Positions 8,681-17,853 of a stretch of 64,000 bases of DNA are shown here, piece after piece; the first letter of the stretch is position 1; the number at the start of each line of letters is the position of its first letter. A model generated the notes under the pieces. The model ran no database searches. It was not told where the DNA came from and saw only the letters and a program-made list of their open reading frames with translations. The position numbers were made by a program, and so were the translations under genes. This stretch comes from Scybalousia_A sp964639765 (GTDB taxonomy: Bacteria; Bacteroidota; Bacteroidia; Bacteroidales; P3): the NCBI GenBank assembly GCA_964639765.1, contig CAZXEN010000006.1:14746-78745 (forward strand), read 5' to 3'.

Positions 8681-9445
8681 ATGAAAAAACAGATACCAAA
8701 CATTATTACTTTGATGAATTTTCTTTGTGGTGTATTGTCCATAGTTGCCCTTTTGCTATGGAATAATCCACTTTTGTCCTCTATATTTATAATCTGTGGT
8801 GCTGTGTTTGATTTTCTTGACGGTTTAACCGCAAGGGCATTGAAGGTCAGCGGTGCCATAGGAAAAGAATTGGATTCTCTGGCAGATGTTGTTTCCTTTG
8901 GTGTTGCCCCGTCATTGATTGCTGTCAGTTTATTGCTGGGAAACAGGTGTAACTATGAGTTCCTGAACATAGGAGGGGGTTTTTTGTGCTATATTCCTTT
9001 GTTCATGGCTGTGATGTCCTGCTATCGTCTTGCAAAATTCAACATAGACGAAAGACAAAGCCTTTCTTTTATTGGATTACCTACTCCTGCCAATGCTATA
9101 GTTTGGCTAAGTATTCCGATAATAAACCACATGTATATAAATAATGTAAAACTTTGGGGGATAAATTCAGAGGGTATGCACGAGTTTTTGTACAGTGTGA
9201 TGAATAATCCGTGGTTTATCATTGTTTTCTCAATACTTCTTGCAATACTTTTGGTCAGCGAAGTACCTTTATTCTCTTTGAAATTCAAGAACCTAAACTG
9301 GCAAAACAACAAAACAAAGTTTGTTTTCATCATTTGTACGTTGGTTATGCTGCTGCTTTTGAATTTATATTGCATACCTTTGATAATAATTCTTTATATA
9401 TTGCTATCGATTATTGAAAACATATCAAAGAAATCCAAAGTATAA
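8681..9445 (+). CDS. pssA: CDP-diacylglycerol-serine O-phosphatidyltransferase
   Basis: This 254-residue integral membrane enzyme makes phosphatidylserine from CDP-diacylglycerol and serine, the first step towards phosphatidylethanolamine. The CDP-alcohol phosphotransferase motif (D-G-x2-A-R-x8-G-x3-D-x3-D) is visible as DGLTARALKVSG...ELDSLAD around residues 49-70. It is followed by five to six hydrophobic segments. It follows dxr closely and lacks a clear promoter of its own. Confidence 0.93.
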   Translation: MKKQIPNIITLMNFLCGVLSIVALLLWNNPLLSSIFIICGAVFDFLDGLTARALKVSGAIGKELDSLADVVSFGVAPSLIAVSLLLGNRCNYEFLNIGGGFLCYIPLFMAVMSCYRLAKFNIDERQSLSFIGLPTPANAIVWLSIPIINHMYINNVKLWGINSEGMHEFLYSVMNNPWFIIVFSILLAILLVSEVPLFSLKFKNLNWQNNKTKFVFIICTLVMLLLLNLYCIPLIIILYILLSIIENISKKSKV

Positions 9446-9455
9446 GTTTTTTGTG

Positions 9456-9463
9456 TAAATTTG
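9456..9463 (+). promoter_or_regulatory. -7 promoter element of the MFS gene
   Basis: TAAATTTG followed by CAC matches TAnnTTTG, 27 bases before the ATG at 9490. Confidence 0.65.
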
Positions 9464-9489
9464 CACTTTATAACAAAAACATGTAAGAG

Positions 9490-10734
9490 ATGAAAAAAAA
9501 CAGTTATGCTTTTAGCCTTACCATTATAGGTATATTATATTTTGTTTTTGGTTTCATAACTTGGCTTAACAACCAGCTTATCCCATTTCTTAAGACTGCA
9601 TGCCAATTATCCGACACCCAAGCCTATCTGGTTACTTTTGCTTTCTATATATCTTATTTTGTCATGGCTTTGCCTTCTGCCGGTATTCTGAAAAAGACTG
9701 GTTTTGCAAAGGGAATGTCTTTGGGGTTGTTGGTTATGGCTTTAGGTTGTGTGATATTTATCCCAGCTGCTCTGAGCAGAAACTATATTGTCTTTCTTGT
9801 AGGCTTGTTTGTTCAAGGTACAGGATTGGCATTGTTGCAGACAGCTGCTAACCCATACGTTACCATACTTGGTCCTATGGAATCTGCAACACAAAGAATG
9901 TGTATCATGGGTCTGTTCAACAAAATTGCAGGCATAGTGGGTATTTATATTTTTTCCAAAGCCTTGTTGGCAAACTTTGACTCTATTTCCCAAAACATAA
10001 ACAACGTAACAGGCGATGCACAAATCCTGCTTCTCAATGATTTGGCTCATAGAATAATATTGCCTTATATTATTATGGCCTGTGGCTTGGTACTTATTGC
10101 CCTTATGGTGTATCTGGCAAAACTGCCCGATGTGAATTCCTCTGATGAAGAAACAAAGACAGAAAACAAATCCTCTAAACTGCCAGCCTATCTTTGGTTG
10201 GGAGTATTTGCTTTGTTCTTTTATGAAGGTGCAGAAGTCATGGCTATAGATACTCTTGTGCCTTACAGCAAATCAATAGGCTTGCCTGATACCATATATA
10301 CAAAGATAGGAATGTTTGCCTTGACTGCTCTTTTGGCAGGCTATATTTCTACAATAATACTCATACCAAAATATCTTTCACAAAGAAAAGCTTTAATCGG
10401 TTGCTCAGCTCTTTCACTTGCCTTTGTGGTCGTTGCTCTTTGCTCCACAGGAGTTACCTCCTTGGTCTTTTTGATTCTGTTGTCTTTCTCCAATTCTGTT
10501 ATGTGGGGAGCTATATGGGCTTTGGCAATAGACAAACTTGGCAAAAACACTTCTTTTGCTTCTGCTTTGTTGATTATGGCTATTGTGGGAGGTGCTTTGA
10601 TTCCTCTTGCTTATGGAACTTTGTCTGATTTGATAAATGACGTTCATATACCTTATCTTCTATTCCTGCCTTGTTACATGTTCATCCTGTATTATGCCCT
10701 ACATGGTTACAAAGTGGGAATGAAAAAAGACTAA
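9490..10734 (+). CDS. Sugar MFS transporter, FHS (fucose/glucose-galactose) family
   Basis: This 414-residue protein has about twelve hydrophobic segments and the features of the fucose-galactose-glucose:H+ symporter family: FGFITWLNNQLIPFLK near residues 20-35, GTGLALLQTAANPYV near 108-122 and the Glu-containing YEGAEVMAID in the second half. It probably imports a hexose by proton symport across the inner membrane. The exact sugar cannot be read from sequence. It sits alone between pssA and clpX with its own promoter. Confidence 0.88.
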   Translation: MKKNSYAFSLTIIGILYFVFGFITWLNNQLIPFLKTACQLSDTQAYLVTFAFYISYFVMALPSAGILKKTGFAKGMSLGLLVMALGCVIFIPAALSRNYIVFLVGLFVQGTGLALLQTAANPYVTILGPMESATQRMCIMGLFNKIAGIVGIYIFSKALLANFDSISQNINNVTGDAQILLLNDLAHRIILPYIIMACGLVLIALMVYLAKLPDVNSSDEETKTENKSSKLPAYLWLGVFALFFYEGAEVMAIDTLVPYSKSIGLPDTIYTKIGMFALTALLAGYISTIILIPKYLSQRKALIGCSALSLAFVVVALCSTGVTSLVFLILLSFSNSVMWGAIWALAIDKLGKNTSFASALLIMAIVGGALIPLAYGTLSDLINDVHIPYLLFLPCYMFILYYALHGYKVGMKKD

Positions 10735-10781
10735 AACAAGATTATAATCAAGATTTCCTTTAACGATATTTTACCAAAACA

Positions 10782-12029
10782 ATGGCTAAACAAAATAAAA
10801 TAAATGATATTTGCGCGTTTTGTGGCAGACCTGTCAACCAATTGAATGTCTATGTTCCTTCTATGTTTGAAGGTATTGGTATCTGCGACGATTGTCTTAG
10901 AGAGGTCAATAAAGCAATGGCAAAGTCCAACCACCGCTCAGACAAACCGGCTGACGAACTTTTGGATTTGAAAACACCCAAAGAGATATTCTCCTTCCTG
11001 AACCAATATGTAGTAGGTCAGCAGAGGGCAAAAAAGGTTCTTTCCGTTGCAGTCTACAACCACTATAAACGTTTAAACTACATAGCAAGCGGTAAAAACA
11101 CCGATGATGTGGAACTGGATAAATCAAACATCATAATGATAGGCGAAACAGGCACAGGCAAAACCCTTCTTGCCCGAACCATTGCCAATCTTTTGAATGT
11201 TCCTTTCTGCATTGCCGATGCGACCACTCTTACTCAAGCAGGCTATGTGGGAGAAGATGTAGAAAATATTCTTACACGTCTTTTACAAAATGCTGACTAT
11301 GATGTGGCAAAAGCAGAAAAAGGAATAGTGTTTATTGATGAAATAGACAAGATCGCAAGAAAAGGAGATAACCCTTCAATAACAAGGGATGTAAGCGGAG
11401 AAGGTGTTCAGCAGTCTCTTCTAAAAATTTTGGAAGGGACTCTTGTCAATGTTCCGCCAGAAGGAGGAAGAAAACACCCTGAACAAAAATTTATACAGGT
11501 AAATACCCGTAATATTCTTTTTATTGCTGCTGGAGCTTTTGATGGTATAGAAAGAAATATTGCCTCTCGTATGAATTCATACGCTATAGGTTTTAATGAA
11601 TCTTTGCAAAGAGATAATATAGACACAGAAGAATTTCTAAAGTACGCACAGCCACAGGACCTGAAAAGATTTGGACTTATTCCTGAACTGATAGGTCGTT
11701 TCCCTGTTTTGACCTCTTTGGATAAATTGGACGCAAAAGCACTGAAAAGAATACTCGTTGAACCTAAAAATGCAATAACAAAACAATATCAGAAATTATT
11801 CGCAATGGATAATAAGACATTGATTTTTGAAGAAGATGCCTTAGATTTTTTTGTAGAAACAGCTTTGGACTATTCTCTAGGAGCAAGAGGATTGCGTTCT
11901 ATTATGGAAAATGTTATGAATGATTTCATGTTTTCTATTCCAGACAACAAAGAACAGCAAAAAGTTGTCATAACAAAAGAATATGCTCAACAAGCATTGA
12001 ATTTGAATTTATTAAAAATGAAGAACTAA
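10782..12029 (+). CDS. clpX: ATP-dependent Clp protease ATP-binding subunit ClpX
   Basis: This 415-residue AAA+ unfoldase delivers substrates to ClpP. The N-terminal four-Cys zinc-binding domain (CAFC ... CDDC, residues 12-38) is followed by the Walker A motif GETGTGKT, the GYVGEDVE pore loop, the Walker B VFIDEIDKIARKG and the C-terminal GARGLRSIMEN sensor-2 helix. The ClpP-binding IGF-type loop appears as YAIGFNE. Length is normal. The next two genes follow within 6 and 12 bases, suggesting a transcript. Confidence 0.98.
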   Translation: MAKQNKINDICAFCGRPVNQLNVYVPSMFEGIGICDDCLREVNKAMAKSNHRSDKPADELLDLKTPKEIFSFLNQYVVGQQRAKKVLSVAVYNHYKRLNYIASGKNTDDVELDKSNIIMIGETGTGKTLLARTIANLLNVPFCIADATTLTQAGYVGEDVENILTRLLQNADYDVAKAEKGIVFIDEIDKIARKGDNPSITRDVSGEGVQQSLLKILEGTLVNVPPEGGRKHPEQKFIQVNTRNILFIAAGAFDGIERNIASRMNSYAIGFNESLQRDNIDTEEFLKYAQPQDLKRFGLIPELIGRFPVLTSLDKLDAKALKRILVEPKNAITKQYQKLFAMDNKTLIFEEDALDFFVETALDYSLGARGLRSIMENVMNDFMFSIPDNKEQQKVVITKEYAQQALNLNLLKMKN

Positions 12030-12035
12030 TTATAT

Positions 12036-12623
12036 ATGAAAAAGGGGGTATTTTTTGCAATAGCAGTTTTATCATTATTTGTTGTAAAAGGACAAACAGA
12101 AAGAGGGATAACGGTTTTTGGTACGGTTTATCAAGGTGATACTATCCCTATGGCTTATCTTGATCCTGTGTTGGTAACAACATATATCAATCCTTTGACT
12201 CCTCAGGAGCAAGCCAAATATTCCAAACTCATAAGAGATGTAAAAAAAGCTTATCCTTATGCCCAAAAAGTTGAGAATATTCTAAACAGTTATTCGCGTT
12301 TGATTGCCAATGCCCAAAACGATTCACAAAAAGACAAGATTCGTAAGCAGGCTATGAAAGACATAGAGAACAAATTCTCTGGAGAAATAAAAAAACTGAA
12401 AAAAAGTCAAGGAAAGATTCTCGTAAAACTCATCCACAGACAAACAGGCAGAAGTTCATATTCACTAATAAAAAACTTTGCTGGAGGAACCAAGACAACC
12501 TTTATCAATCTCACAACTAAAGCTATGGGAATAAACCTCAACACTGCTTTTGACCCTATGAACAACGAAGAAGACCGTATGATAGATCGTATTGTTTGTT
12601 GTATAGATAACGGAAAACTATAA
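12036..12623 (+). CDS. DUF4294 domain-containing protein
   Basis: This 195-residue protein has a short N-terminal hydrophobic segment (residues 3-19, ending KGQ) that looks like a signal peptide. The rest matches the Bacteroidota-restricted DUF4294 family: YLDPVLVTTYINPLTPQEQ, then KLIRDVKKAYPYAQKVENIL and a C-terminal LIHRQTGRSSYSLI segment. Function is unknown; it is probably periplasmic. It starts 6 bases after clpX. Confidence 0.85.
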   Translation: MKKGVFFAIAVLSLFVVKGQTERGITVFGTVYQGDTIPMAYLDPVLVTTYINPLTPQEQAKYSKLIRDVKKAYPYAQKVENILNSYSRLIANAQNDSQKDKIRKQAMKDIENKFSGEIKKLKKSQGKILVKLIHRQTGRSSYSLIKNFAGGTKTTFINLTTKAMGINLNTAFDPMNNEEDRMIDRIVCCIDNGKL

Positions 12624-12635
12624 AAAGAACCTGCA

Positions 12636-13382
12636 ATGAAATACGGCTATTGTTTTGTTGGAATATGTCCTGTAAGAAAAGAACCTACAAGTCTTTCTGA
12701 ACAAGTTACACAACTTTTGTTTGGAGATATAGTAGAAGTTGTAGAACAAAAAGATGACTGGTCAAAAATAATCAACCTTTCTGATAATTATTCAGGCTAT
12801 ATAGATAAAAGGAACATATTTCCTATTCCAAGAAAAAGAAAGAACAAGTATTTTTCTACTTCCATGTTTTCTTATATACAAATGGATAAAGAGCTTGTTG
12901 CAATACCGTTTGGATCAAAAATTATTGATAAGGAATATACTGTTGCCAGACATTGTTTCTCTGTAAAAAACTCAGAACTAAGCGAGACAAAACTTTTAAA
13001 CAAAGAAAATATAAGAGATTTAGTTCTTCCTTTTTTGAATACTCCTTATCTTTGGGGAGGGAAAAGCACAATGGGAATAGATTGTTCTGGATTTACTCAG
13101 CTGATTTTCTCTATCTTTGGAATTAATCTAGAAAGAGATGCTTCAAAACAATATCTACAAGGTAAAAAAATAAAAGACCTTAACTCAGCAAAAGAAGGAG
13201 ACCTTTTGTTTTTCGGTAAAGACAACAAACATATAACTCATGTAGGAATATTCCTTGAAAAACAATATGTCATTCATTCAAGCGGAAGAGTAAGAATAGA
13301 TATCATTGACAAAAAAGGAATAATAGACCACAATACCAAGCTTTATTCCCACTCTCTGCAAGGAATAAAAAGAATGCAGTAA
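12636..13382 (+). CDS. C40 family peptidase (NlpC/P60) with N-terminal SH3-like domain
   Basis: This 248-residue protein has an SH3b-like N-terminal half (CPVRKEPTSLSEQVTQLLFGD onward) and a C-terminal NlpC/P60 cysteine peptidase domain. The catalytic Cys is in GIDCSGFTQ (about residue 150), the His in HITHVGIF (about 199) and the third polar residue in VIHSSGR. Such enzymes cut the gamma-D-Glu-diaminopimelate bond of peptidoglycan peptides. No signal peptide is visible, so it may act on imported muropeptides in the cytosol. Confidence 0.9.
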   Translation: MKYGYCFVGICPVRKEPTSLSEQVTQLLFGDIVEVVEQKDDWSKIINLSDNYSGYIDKRNIFPIPRKRKNKYFSTSMFSYIQMDKELVAIPFGSKIIDKEYTVARHCFSVKNSELSETKLLNKENIRDLVLPFLNTPYLWGGKSTMGIDCSGFTQLIFSIFGINLERDASKQYLQGKKIKDLNSAKEGDLLFFGKDNKHITHVGIFLEKQYVIHSSGRVRIDIIDKKGIIDHNTKLYSHSLQGIKRMQ

Positions 13383-13411
13383 AGTCTTTTTCATCATAGA
13401 ACGAGAAAACA

Positions 13412-13439
13412 AATCCCAACAACAAAAGTTGTTGGGATT
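13412..13439. terminator. Bidirectional terminator, NlpC/P60 gene / glyA
   Basis: A perfect 12-bp stem (AATCCCAACAAC with its complement) closes a 4-base AAAA loop between convergent genes. An A/T-rich tail follows on each side. Confidence 0.85.
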
Positions 13440-13468
13440 AATATTTTTATTTGCTTTATAAACAACTT

Positions 13469-14749
13469 TTACCAAGCAAACAAAGGACGATTTTGCATCA
13501 TATCATTTACTTTCTTTCGTGTGTTTTCTATCAGAGTTTCATTCTCAACATCAGAAAGTATTGCGTCAATCATTCCTACTATTTCCGGCATAGCATCTTC
13601 CTTCAATCCACGGGTTGTTATTGCAGGAGTACCTACACGCAAACCACTTGTCTGGAAAGCAGAACGAGAATCAAATGGAACCATATTCTTATTGATAGTA
13701 ATATCTGCACGAACAAGAGTATTTTCTGCAACTTTACCTGTAAGTTCAGGGAATTTTGTTCTAAGGTCTATTAACATTAGATGGTTATCTGTACCACCAG
13801 AGATAACTTTGTAACCACGTTTAACAAATTCTGCAGCCATTGTTGAAGCGTTCTTTCTTACTTGTTTTATGTATTCGTGATATGCAGGTGTAAGAGCTTC
13901 ACCGAAAGCTACAGCTTTAGCAGCAATAACATGTTCCAACGGACCACCTTGAATACCTGGAAAAACAGCAGAGTCCAATAGAGCAGACATCATCTTGATT
14001 GCGCCTTTTGGAGTTTTCTTTCCCCAAGGGTTTTCAAAATCTTCTCCCATCATTATCATACCTCCACGAGGACCTCGCAAAGTCTTGTGAGTAGTAGTTG
14101 TAACAATATGGCAGAATTTTACAGCGTTGTTTAATTCACCTGTTGCTATCAAACCAGCAGGGTGAGAAATATCTGCAAGAAGTATTGCTCCTATTTCGTC
14201 TGCAATTTTTCTCATTCTTGCCCAATCCCATTCTCTTGAATAAGCAGAAGCACCACCTATTATAAGTCTTGGTTTTTCTCTTTTAGCTACTTCTTCCATC
14301 ATATCATAGTCTATTGTGCCAGTTTCTTCTTTAACACCATAAGCAACCTGACGATAATATGTTCCAGAAATATTTACAGGAGAACCGTGAGAAAGGTGTC
14401 CGCCGTGATTAAGATCCAATCCCATGAAAGTATCTCCAGGATTCAAACAAGCAAAGAAAACAGCAAGGTTAGCTTGCGCTCCACTATGAGGCTGAACATT
14501 TGCCCAGCAAGCACCAAATAATTGTTTTGCTCTTTCTATGGCTATTGTTTCACTTTGATCCACTACCTGACATCCGCCATAATAACGTTTTCCAGGATAA
14601 CCTTCTGCATATTTGTTTGTCATCACTGAACCCATTGCTTCCATTACCTGATCAGAAACAAAGTTTTCTGAAGCTATAAGTTCTATTCCTTTTGTCTGTC
14701 TTGCTCTTTCCTGAGCAATCAAGTCAAATATTTGTGTATCTCTTGTCAT
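13469..14749 (-). CDS. glyA: Serine hydroxymethyltransferase
   Basis: This 426-residue PLP enzyme interconverts serine and glycine with transfer of a one-carbon unit to tetrahydrofolate. It has the PLP-lysine motif TTTTHKTLRGPRGG (about residue 218-231), ELIASENFVS at the N-terminus, and YPGKRYYGGC. Length is standard. It is transcribed alone from a TAACTTTG box at 14799-14806 and ends at the hairpin at 13412. Confidence 0.98.
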   Translation of the reverse strand: MTRDTQIFDLIAQERARQTKGIELIASENFVSDQVMEAMGSVMTNKYAEGYPGKRYYGGCQVVDQSETIAIERAKQLFGACWANVQPHSGAQANLAVFFACLNPGDTFMGLDLNHGGHLSHGSPVNISGTYYRQVAYGVKEETGTIDYDMMEEVAKREKPRLIIGGASAYSREWDWARMRKIADEIGAILLADISHPAGLIATGELNNAVKFCHIVTTTTHKTLRGPRGGMIMMGEDFENPWGKKTPKGAIKMMSALLDSAVFPGIQGGPLEHVIAAKAVAFGEALTPAYHEYIKQVRKNASTMAAEFVKRGYKVISGGTDNHLMLIDLRTKFPELTGKVAENTLVRADITINKNMVPFDSRSAFQTSGLRVGTPAITTRGLKEDAMPEIVGMIDAILSDVENETLIENTRKKVNDMMQNRPLFAW

Positions 14750-14798
14750 TTTTTTGTATTTTTATTTGTAATTATTCTTTTAATAAGGTTTGAGGGTG

Positions 14799-14806
14799 CA
14801 AAGTTA
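14799..14806 (-). promoter_or_regulatory. -7 promoter element of glyA
   Basis: The minus strand reads TAACTTTG followed by CACCC, a full match to TAnnTTTG, about 50 bases before the glyA ATG. Confidence 0.65.
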
Positions 14807-14936
14807 AACAAAACTTTGAATATTCTATAATAATCCTTTAAAATAATTTCTTATAATTCCTATAAATAGAGCATATAAGAAAAAACAAGATGCGACTATT
14901 AGCAGAACTTATGCTTGGATTATCACATTATTATTG

Positions 14937-14944
14937 TATATTTG
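14937..14944 (+). promoter_or_regulatory. -7 promoter element of xseA
   Basis: TATATTTG followed by CAAAA matches TAnnTTTG. It lies within the longest xseA reading frame, so translation must start at the ATG at 14957, giving a very short leader. Confidence 0.7.
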
Positions 14945-14956
14945 CAAAAAATTTTT

Positions 14957-16126
14957 ATGGAAGAGAGAAAAGTTTTTTCTTTATCGGAGATTACAGACTC
15001 TTTGGAGCTAAATATCAAAAGAAGCTATCCAAACAGTTTCTGGGTGAGGGCAGAAATATCCAAGTTAAATCTTTATAAGTATTCTGGCCATGCCTATCCT
15101 GAGCTTGTGGAAAAGAAAGACGGAAAGATTGTTTCTCAAATACGCTCTATCATCTGGCAAAACGATTTCAGAAGAATCAATGCAAAGTTCCTGCAAATCA
15201 TAAAAGAGCCATTAAAAGACGGTATAAGTATTGTTTGCAGGGCAAGACTAAGTTTCTCCTCTGTCTATGGGCTTAGCCTGATGATAGAAGACATAGACCC
15301 TTTGGTTACTCTGGGAGATTTGGAAAAAGAAAAAAACGACTGCATTCAAAGACTGCAAAAAGAAAATCTATGGACTCTTAATAAAGAAAAAGAATTGGCA
15401 TTCCTGCCTCAAAGGCTCGCTGTTATTTCTGTAGGAACATCAAAGGGATACAGCGATTTTATTCAGACAATAGAAGAAGACTCAAAAGATTTTAAGATAT
15501 TTACTTATCTGTTTCCATCCCTTCTTCAGGGAGACGGTGCAAGCGCTCAAATGATAGAAGCACTGGATGTAATAGAAGTGGTAAAAGATTATTTTGACTG
15601 TGTTCTTATCATACGGGGAGGTGGAGGAGATATTGGTTTGTCCTGCTACAATGACTACAGACTTTGTCATAGAATAGCAACATTTCCTCTGCCTGTTCTT
15701 ACAGGAATAGGACATTCTACCAACGAAACCGTTGCAGAAATGATTAGCCACGCTAATTTTATCACTCCAACTGCTTTGGCTGATTTTATTTTAGACAGGT
15801 TCCATGGATTTATTTCCAACCTCAATACCCTAAAACAGCAAATTGTGAAATGCACAGATATATTATTGGACAAACAGACAACAAAACTGAAACACACTCG
15901 GCAAATGCTTAATATATCCATTCAGAAACGCATAGAAAAAGAAAAATACCTCTTGGACAATAAATCAGATATAATAAAAATGCTCAACCCTTTGAATGTC
16001 TTAAAAAGAGGATACAGTATAACCACAATAAATGGCAAGCCAATAAAATCTGTTTCACAAATAAAAAAAGGAGAATCCATAACAACAAAAATATCCGACG
16101 GAGAATTTGTTTCTGTTATAAAATAA
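14957..16126 (+). CDS. xseA: Exodeoxyribonuclease VII large subunit
   Basis: This 389-residue protein starts with the OB-fold typical of XseA (MEERKVFSLSEITDSLE, then FWVRAEISKLN) and continues into the nuclease core with LPQRLAVISVGTSKGYSDF, VLIIRGGGGDIGLSCYND and TGIGHSTNETVAEM. It degrades single-stranded DNA with the small subunit XseB. No xseB is seen downstream. The start was chosen because the promoter box overlaps the upstream ATG at 14915. Confidence 0.93.
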   Translation: MEERKVFSLSEITDSLELNIKRSYPNSFWVRAEISKLNLYKYSGHAYPELVEKKDGKIVSQIRSIIWQNDFRRINAKFLQIIKEPLKDGISIVCRARLSFSSVYGLSLMIEDIDPLVTLGDLEKEKNDCIQRLQKENLWTLNKEKELAFLPQRLAVISVGTSKGYSDFIQTIEEDSKDFKIFTYLFPSLLQGDGASAQMIEALDVIEVVKDYFDCVLIIRGGGGDIGLSCYNDYRLCHRIATFPLPVLTGIGHSTNETVAEMISHANFITPTALADFILDRFHGFISNLNTLKQQIVKCTDILLDKQTTKLKHTRQMLNISIQKRIEKEKYLLDNKSDIIKMLNPLNVLKRGYSITTINGKPIKSVSQIKKGESITTKISDGEFVSVIK

Positions 16127-16167
16127 AAAATAGGGTTAATTCTCTTTCTCTCCTCAAAAATTTTTAG

Positions 16168-16175
16168 TAATTTTG
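16168..16175 (+). promoter_or_regulatory. -7 promoter element of the holin-IV-like gene
   Basis: TAATTTTG followed by CAG matches TAnnTTTG, 35 bases before the ATG at 16211. Confidence 0.65.
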
Positions 16176-16210
16176 CAGACTTGAAAAAATAAAAAAAAGA
16201 AGAAAGACTT

Positions 16211-16735
16211 ATGAGTATGTTCAGTATAAACCTAAGTAATGATAATAAGTTTGAACCTTGGAGCAAGGATTTCTGGTTAAAGATTCTGGTTATGACAATT
16301 GCTATTTGCATTGTCTGCTGGATATGGGGAGCAAATGAACCTTCAGAAACAAGACCCTATATCGAAGGCCCTTTGTATGCAGTTGTGCTTGCCATAATAA
16401 TAAGCATACTTAACGGATTCATAAAGCCCGTTTTATCTCTTTTCTCTCTTCCTATCATCATTTCTACCTTAGGATTATTCACACTGGTTATCAATGCCGT
16501 CATAGTAATGATTGCTGCATGGCTTATGGGAGACAAGTTTGATATAAACGGTTTTGGAAATGCTTTCTTGTTTTCCATTATTGTGTCTTTGCTAAGCTTT
16601 GTCTTGGATATACCTCGAAGAGTAAAGAAAATATCTGACCACCTTAGTTCAAAGCATGACCCATACAGAGACAACAATCCAGAAAGAGACGAAGCATCTT
16701 TCACAGAATACGAAGACGTAACAGACAAAGAATAA
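16211..16735 (+). CDS. Phage holin family (superfamily IV, 4-TM) membrane protein
   Basis: This 174-residue protein has four hydrophobic segments and the family core ILNGFIKPVLSLFSLPI followed by TLGLFTLVINAVIVMIAAWL (residues 62-100). The charged C-terminal tail of about 35 residues is not part of the membrane domain. Despite the name, this family is chromosomal in most bacteria and has no established holin role. No phage genes are nearby. Confidence 0.8.
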   Translation: MSMFSINLSNDNKFEPWSKDFWLKILVMTIAICIVCWIWGANEPSETRPYIEGPLYAVVLAIIISILNGFIKPVLSLFSLPIIISTLGLFTLVINAVIVMIAAWLMGDKFDINGFGNAFLFSIIVSLLSFVLDIPRRVKKISDHLSSKHDPYRDNNPERDEASFTEYEDVTDKE

Positions 16736-16782
16736 AATTCTATTATAACATACTTGTTATAAACTATAAATAAATCACAACA

Positions 16783-17622
16783 ATGAATATTTGTAGAACG
16801 TTAAACGAGTTAAACTCAGCAATAGAAGGAGTAAAACTTCAACACAAATCAATAGGTTTGGTCCCAACAATGGGAGCCTTGCACGAAGGGCACAAATCCT
16901 TGTTTCACAGAGCAAGAAAAGAAAACGATATTTTTGTAAGCAGCGTTTTTGTCAATCCCATACAGTTCAACAATAAAGAAGATTTTGAGAAATATCCTCG
17001 CGATGAACAGAAGGATTTGGGCATTTTGGAAGAATGTGGCTGTGATATTGCTTTTGTTCCAAGTGCCGAGGAAGTATATCAGCAAGAACCGAAAGAGTTT
17101 CATTTTGGCAAGCTTGAAGAAGTAATGGAGGGCAAACAGCGTCCAGGTCATTTCAGTGGAGTTGCAAACATTGTCTCCCGCCTCTTTCTTTGGACAAAAG
17201 CCGATAGAGCTTATTTTGGCGAAAAAGACTATCAACAGATAGCAATCATAAAAGATATGATAAGGCAGGAGAATATCAACATAGAAATTGTTTCCTGTCC
17301 TATCTACAGAGATGAAGATGGCTTGGCTACAAGCAGCAGAAACCAAAGATTAAGCAAAGAAGCAAGGCTTATAGCTCCAAAGATTCATCAGATATTGGAA
17401 AAATCCTTCCTGCAAAAAGACTCTCTTAGCTTCAATCAGATAACACGTTTTGTGGAAGATGAGTTTGCCAAGATAAAAGAGTTTGAGCTGGAGTATTTCA
17501 TCATTGTTGATGATACTACTCTTCAGCCTATACATACAAGAAACGCAAACCAGGGAGTTGTAGGCTGCGTGGCTGTATGGCTTGACGGAGTAAGATTGAT
17601 AGATATTCAAAGATACTATTAA
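16783..17622 (+). CDS. panC: Pantothenate synthetase (pantoate-beta-alanine ligase)
   Basis: This 279-residue enzyme joins pantoate and beta-alanine with ATP to make pantothenate. Motifs PTMGALHEGHKSL (HIGH-like nucleotide site), EKDYQQIAIIKDM and RDEDGLATSSRNQRLS (KMSKS-like region) are present. Length is normal. The other pantothenate genes (panB, panD) are not in this window. It ends in a strong terminator. Confidence 0.97.
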   Translation: MNICRTLNELNSAIEGVKLQHKSIGLVPTMGALHEGHKSLFHRARKENDIFVSSVFVNPIQFNNKEDFEKYPRDEQKDLGILEECGCDIAFVPSAEEVYQQEPKEFHFGKLEEVMEGKQRPGHFSGVANIVSRLFLWTKADRAYFGEKDYQQIAIIKDMIRQENINIEIVSCPIYRDEDGLATSSRNQRLSKEARLIAPKIHQILEKSFLQKDSLSFNQITRFVEDEFAKIKEFELEYFIIVDDTTLQPIHTRNANQGVVGCVAVWLDGVRLIDIQRYY

Positions 17623-17628
17623 AAAAGA

Positions 17629-17703
17629 GTTGATTTTTAGCTCTAAAAAGCAAGACTTTATACCTAAAAGAGTTGGTTTTTAAAATTAAAAACCAACTCT
17701 TTT
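17629..17703 (+). terminator. Terminator of panC within an intergenic repeat
   Basis: A perfect 16-bp stem (17666-17681 with 17688-17703, AAAAGAGTTGGTTTTT) with a 6-base loop is followed by TTTTTTT. Just upstream (17629-17660) lies a degenerate copy of the same GAGTTG unit plus CAAGACTTTATACC. This matches the repeat family seen at 3572 and 55415. Confidence 0.85.
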
Positions 17704-17797
17704 TTTATCAAGACAAGATGTATTACTACACATTACAGTTTCCCGCAAAGTTTGTCCTGACTTCAGAGGCACATTCTCTGTTTTAAATACAAAAAAA

Positions 17798-17840
17798 ACA
17801 AGGTGAATAGTATAAAAACATTATCCACCCTATTGCTTTC
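17798..17840 (-). terminator. Terminator of glutamine synthetase gene
   Basis: On the minus strand GGTGGATAATGT pairs imperfectly with ATACTATTCACC around a T-rich loop. Eight consecutive T follow within a few bases. Confidence 0.65.
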
Positions 17841-17853
17841 CTTGGATTGAATA

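Noticed and set aside
16211..16735. Phage holin gene as a sign of a prophage
   Set aside because: Family IV holin-like proteins are chromosomal in many bacteria, and no other phage gene is near.
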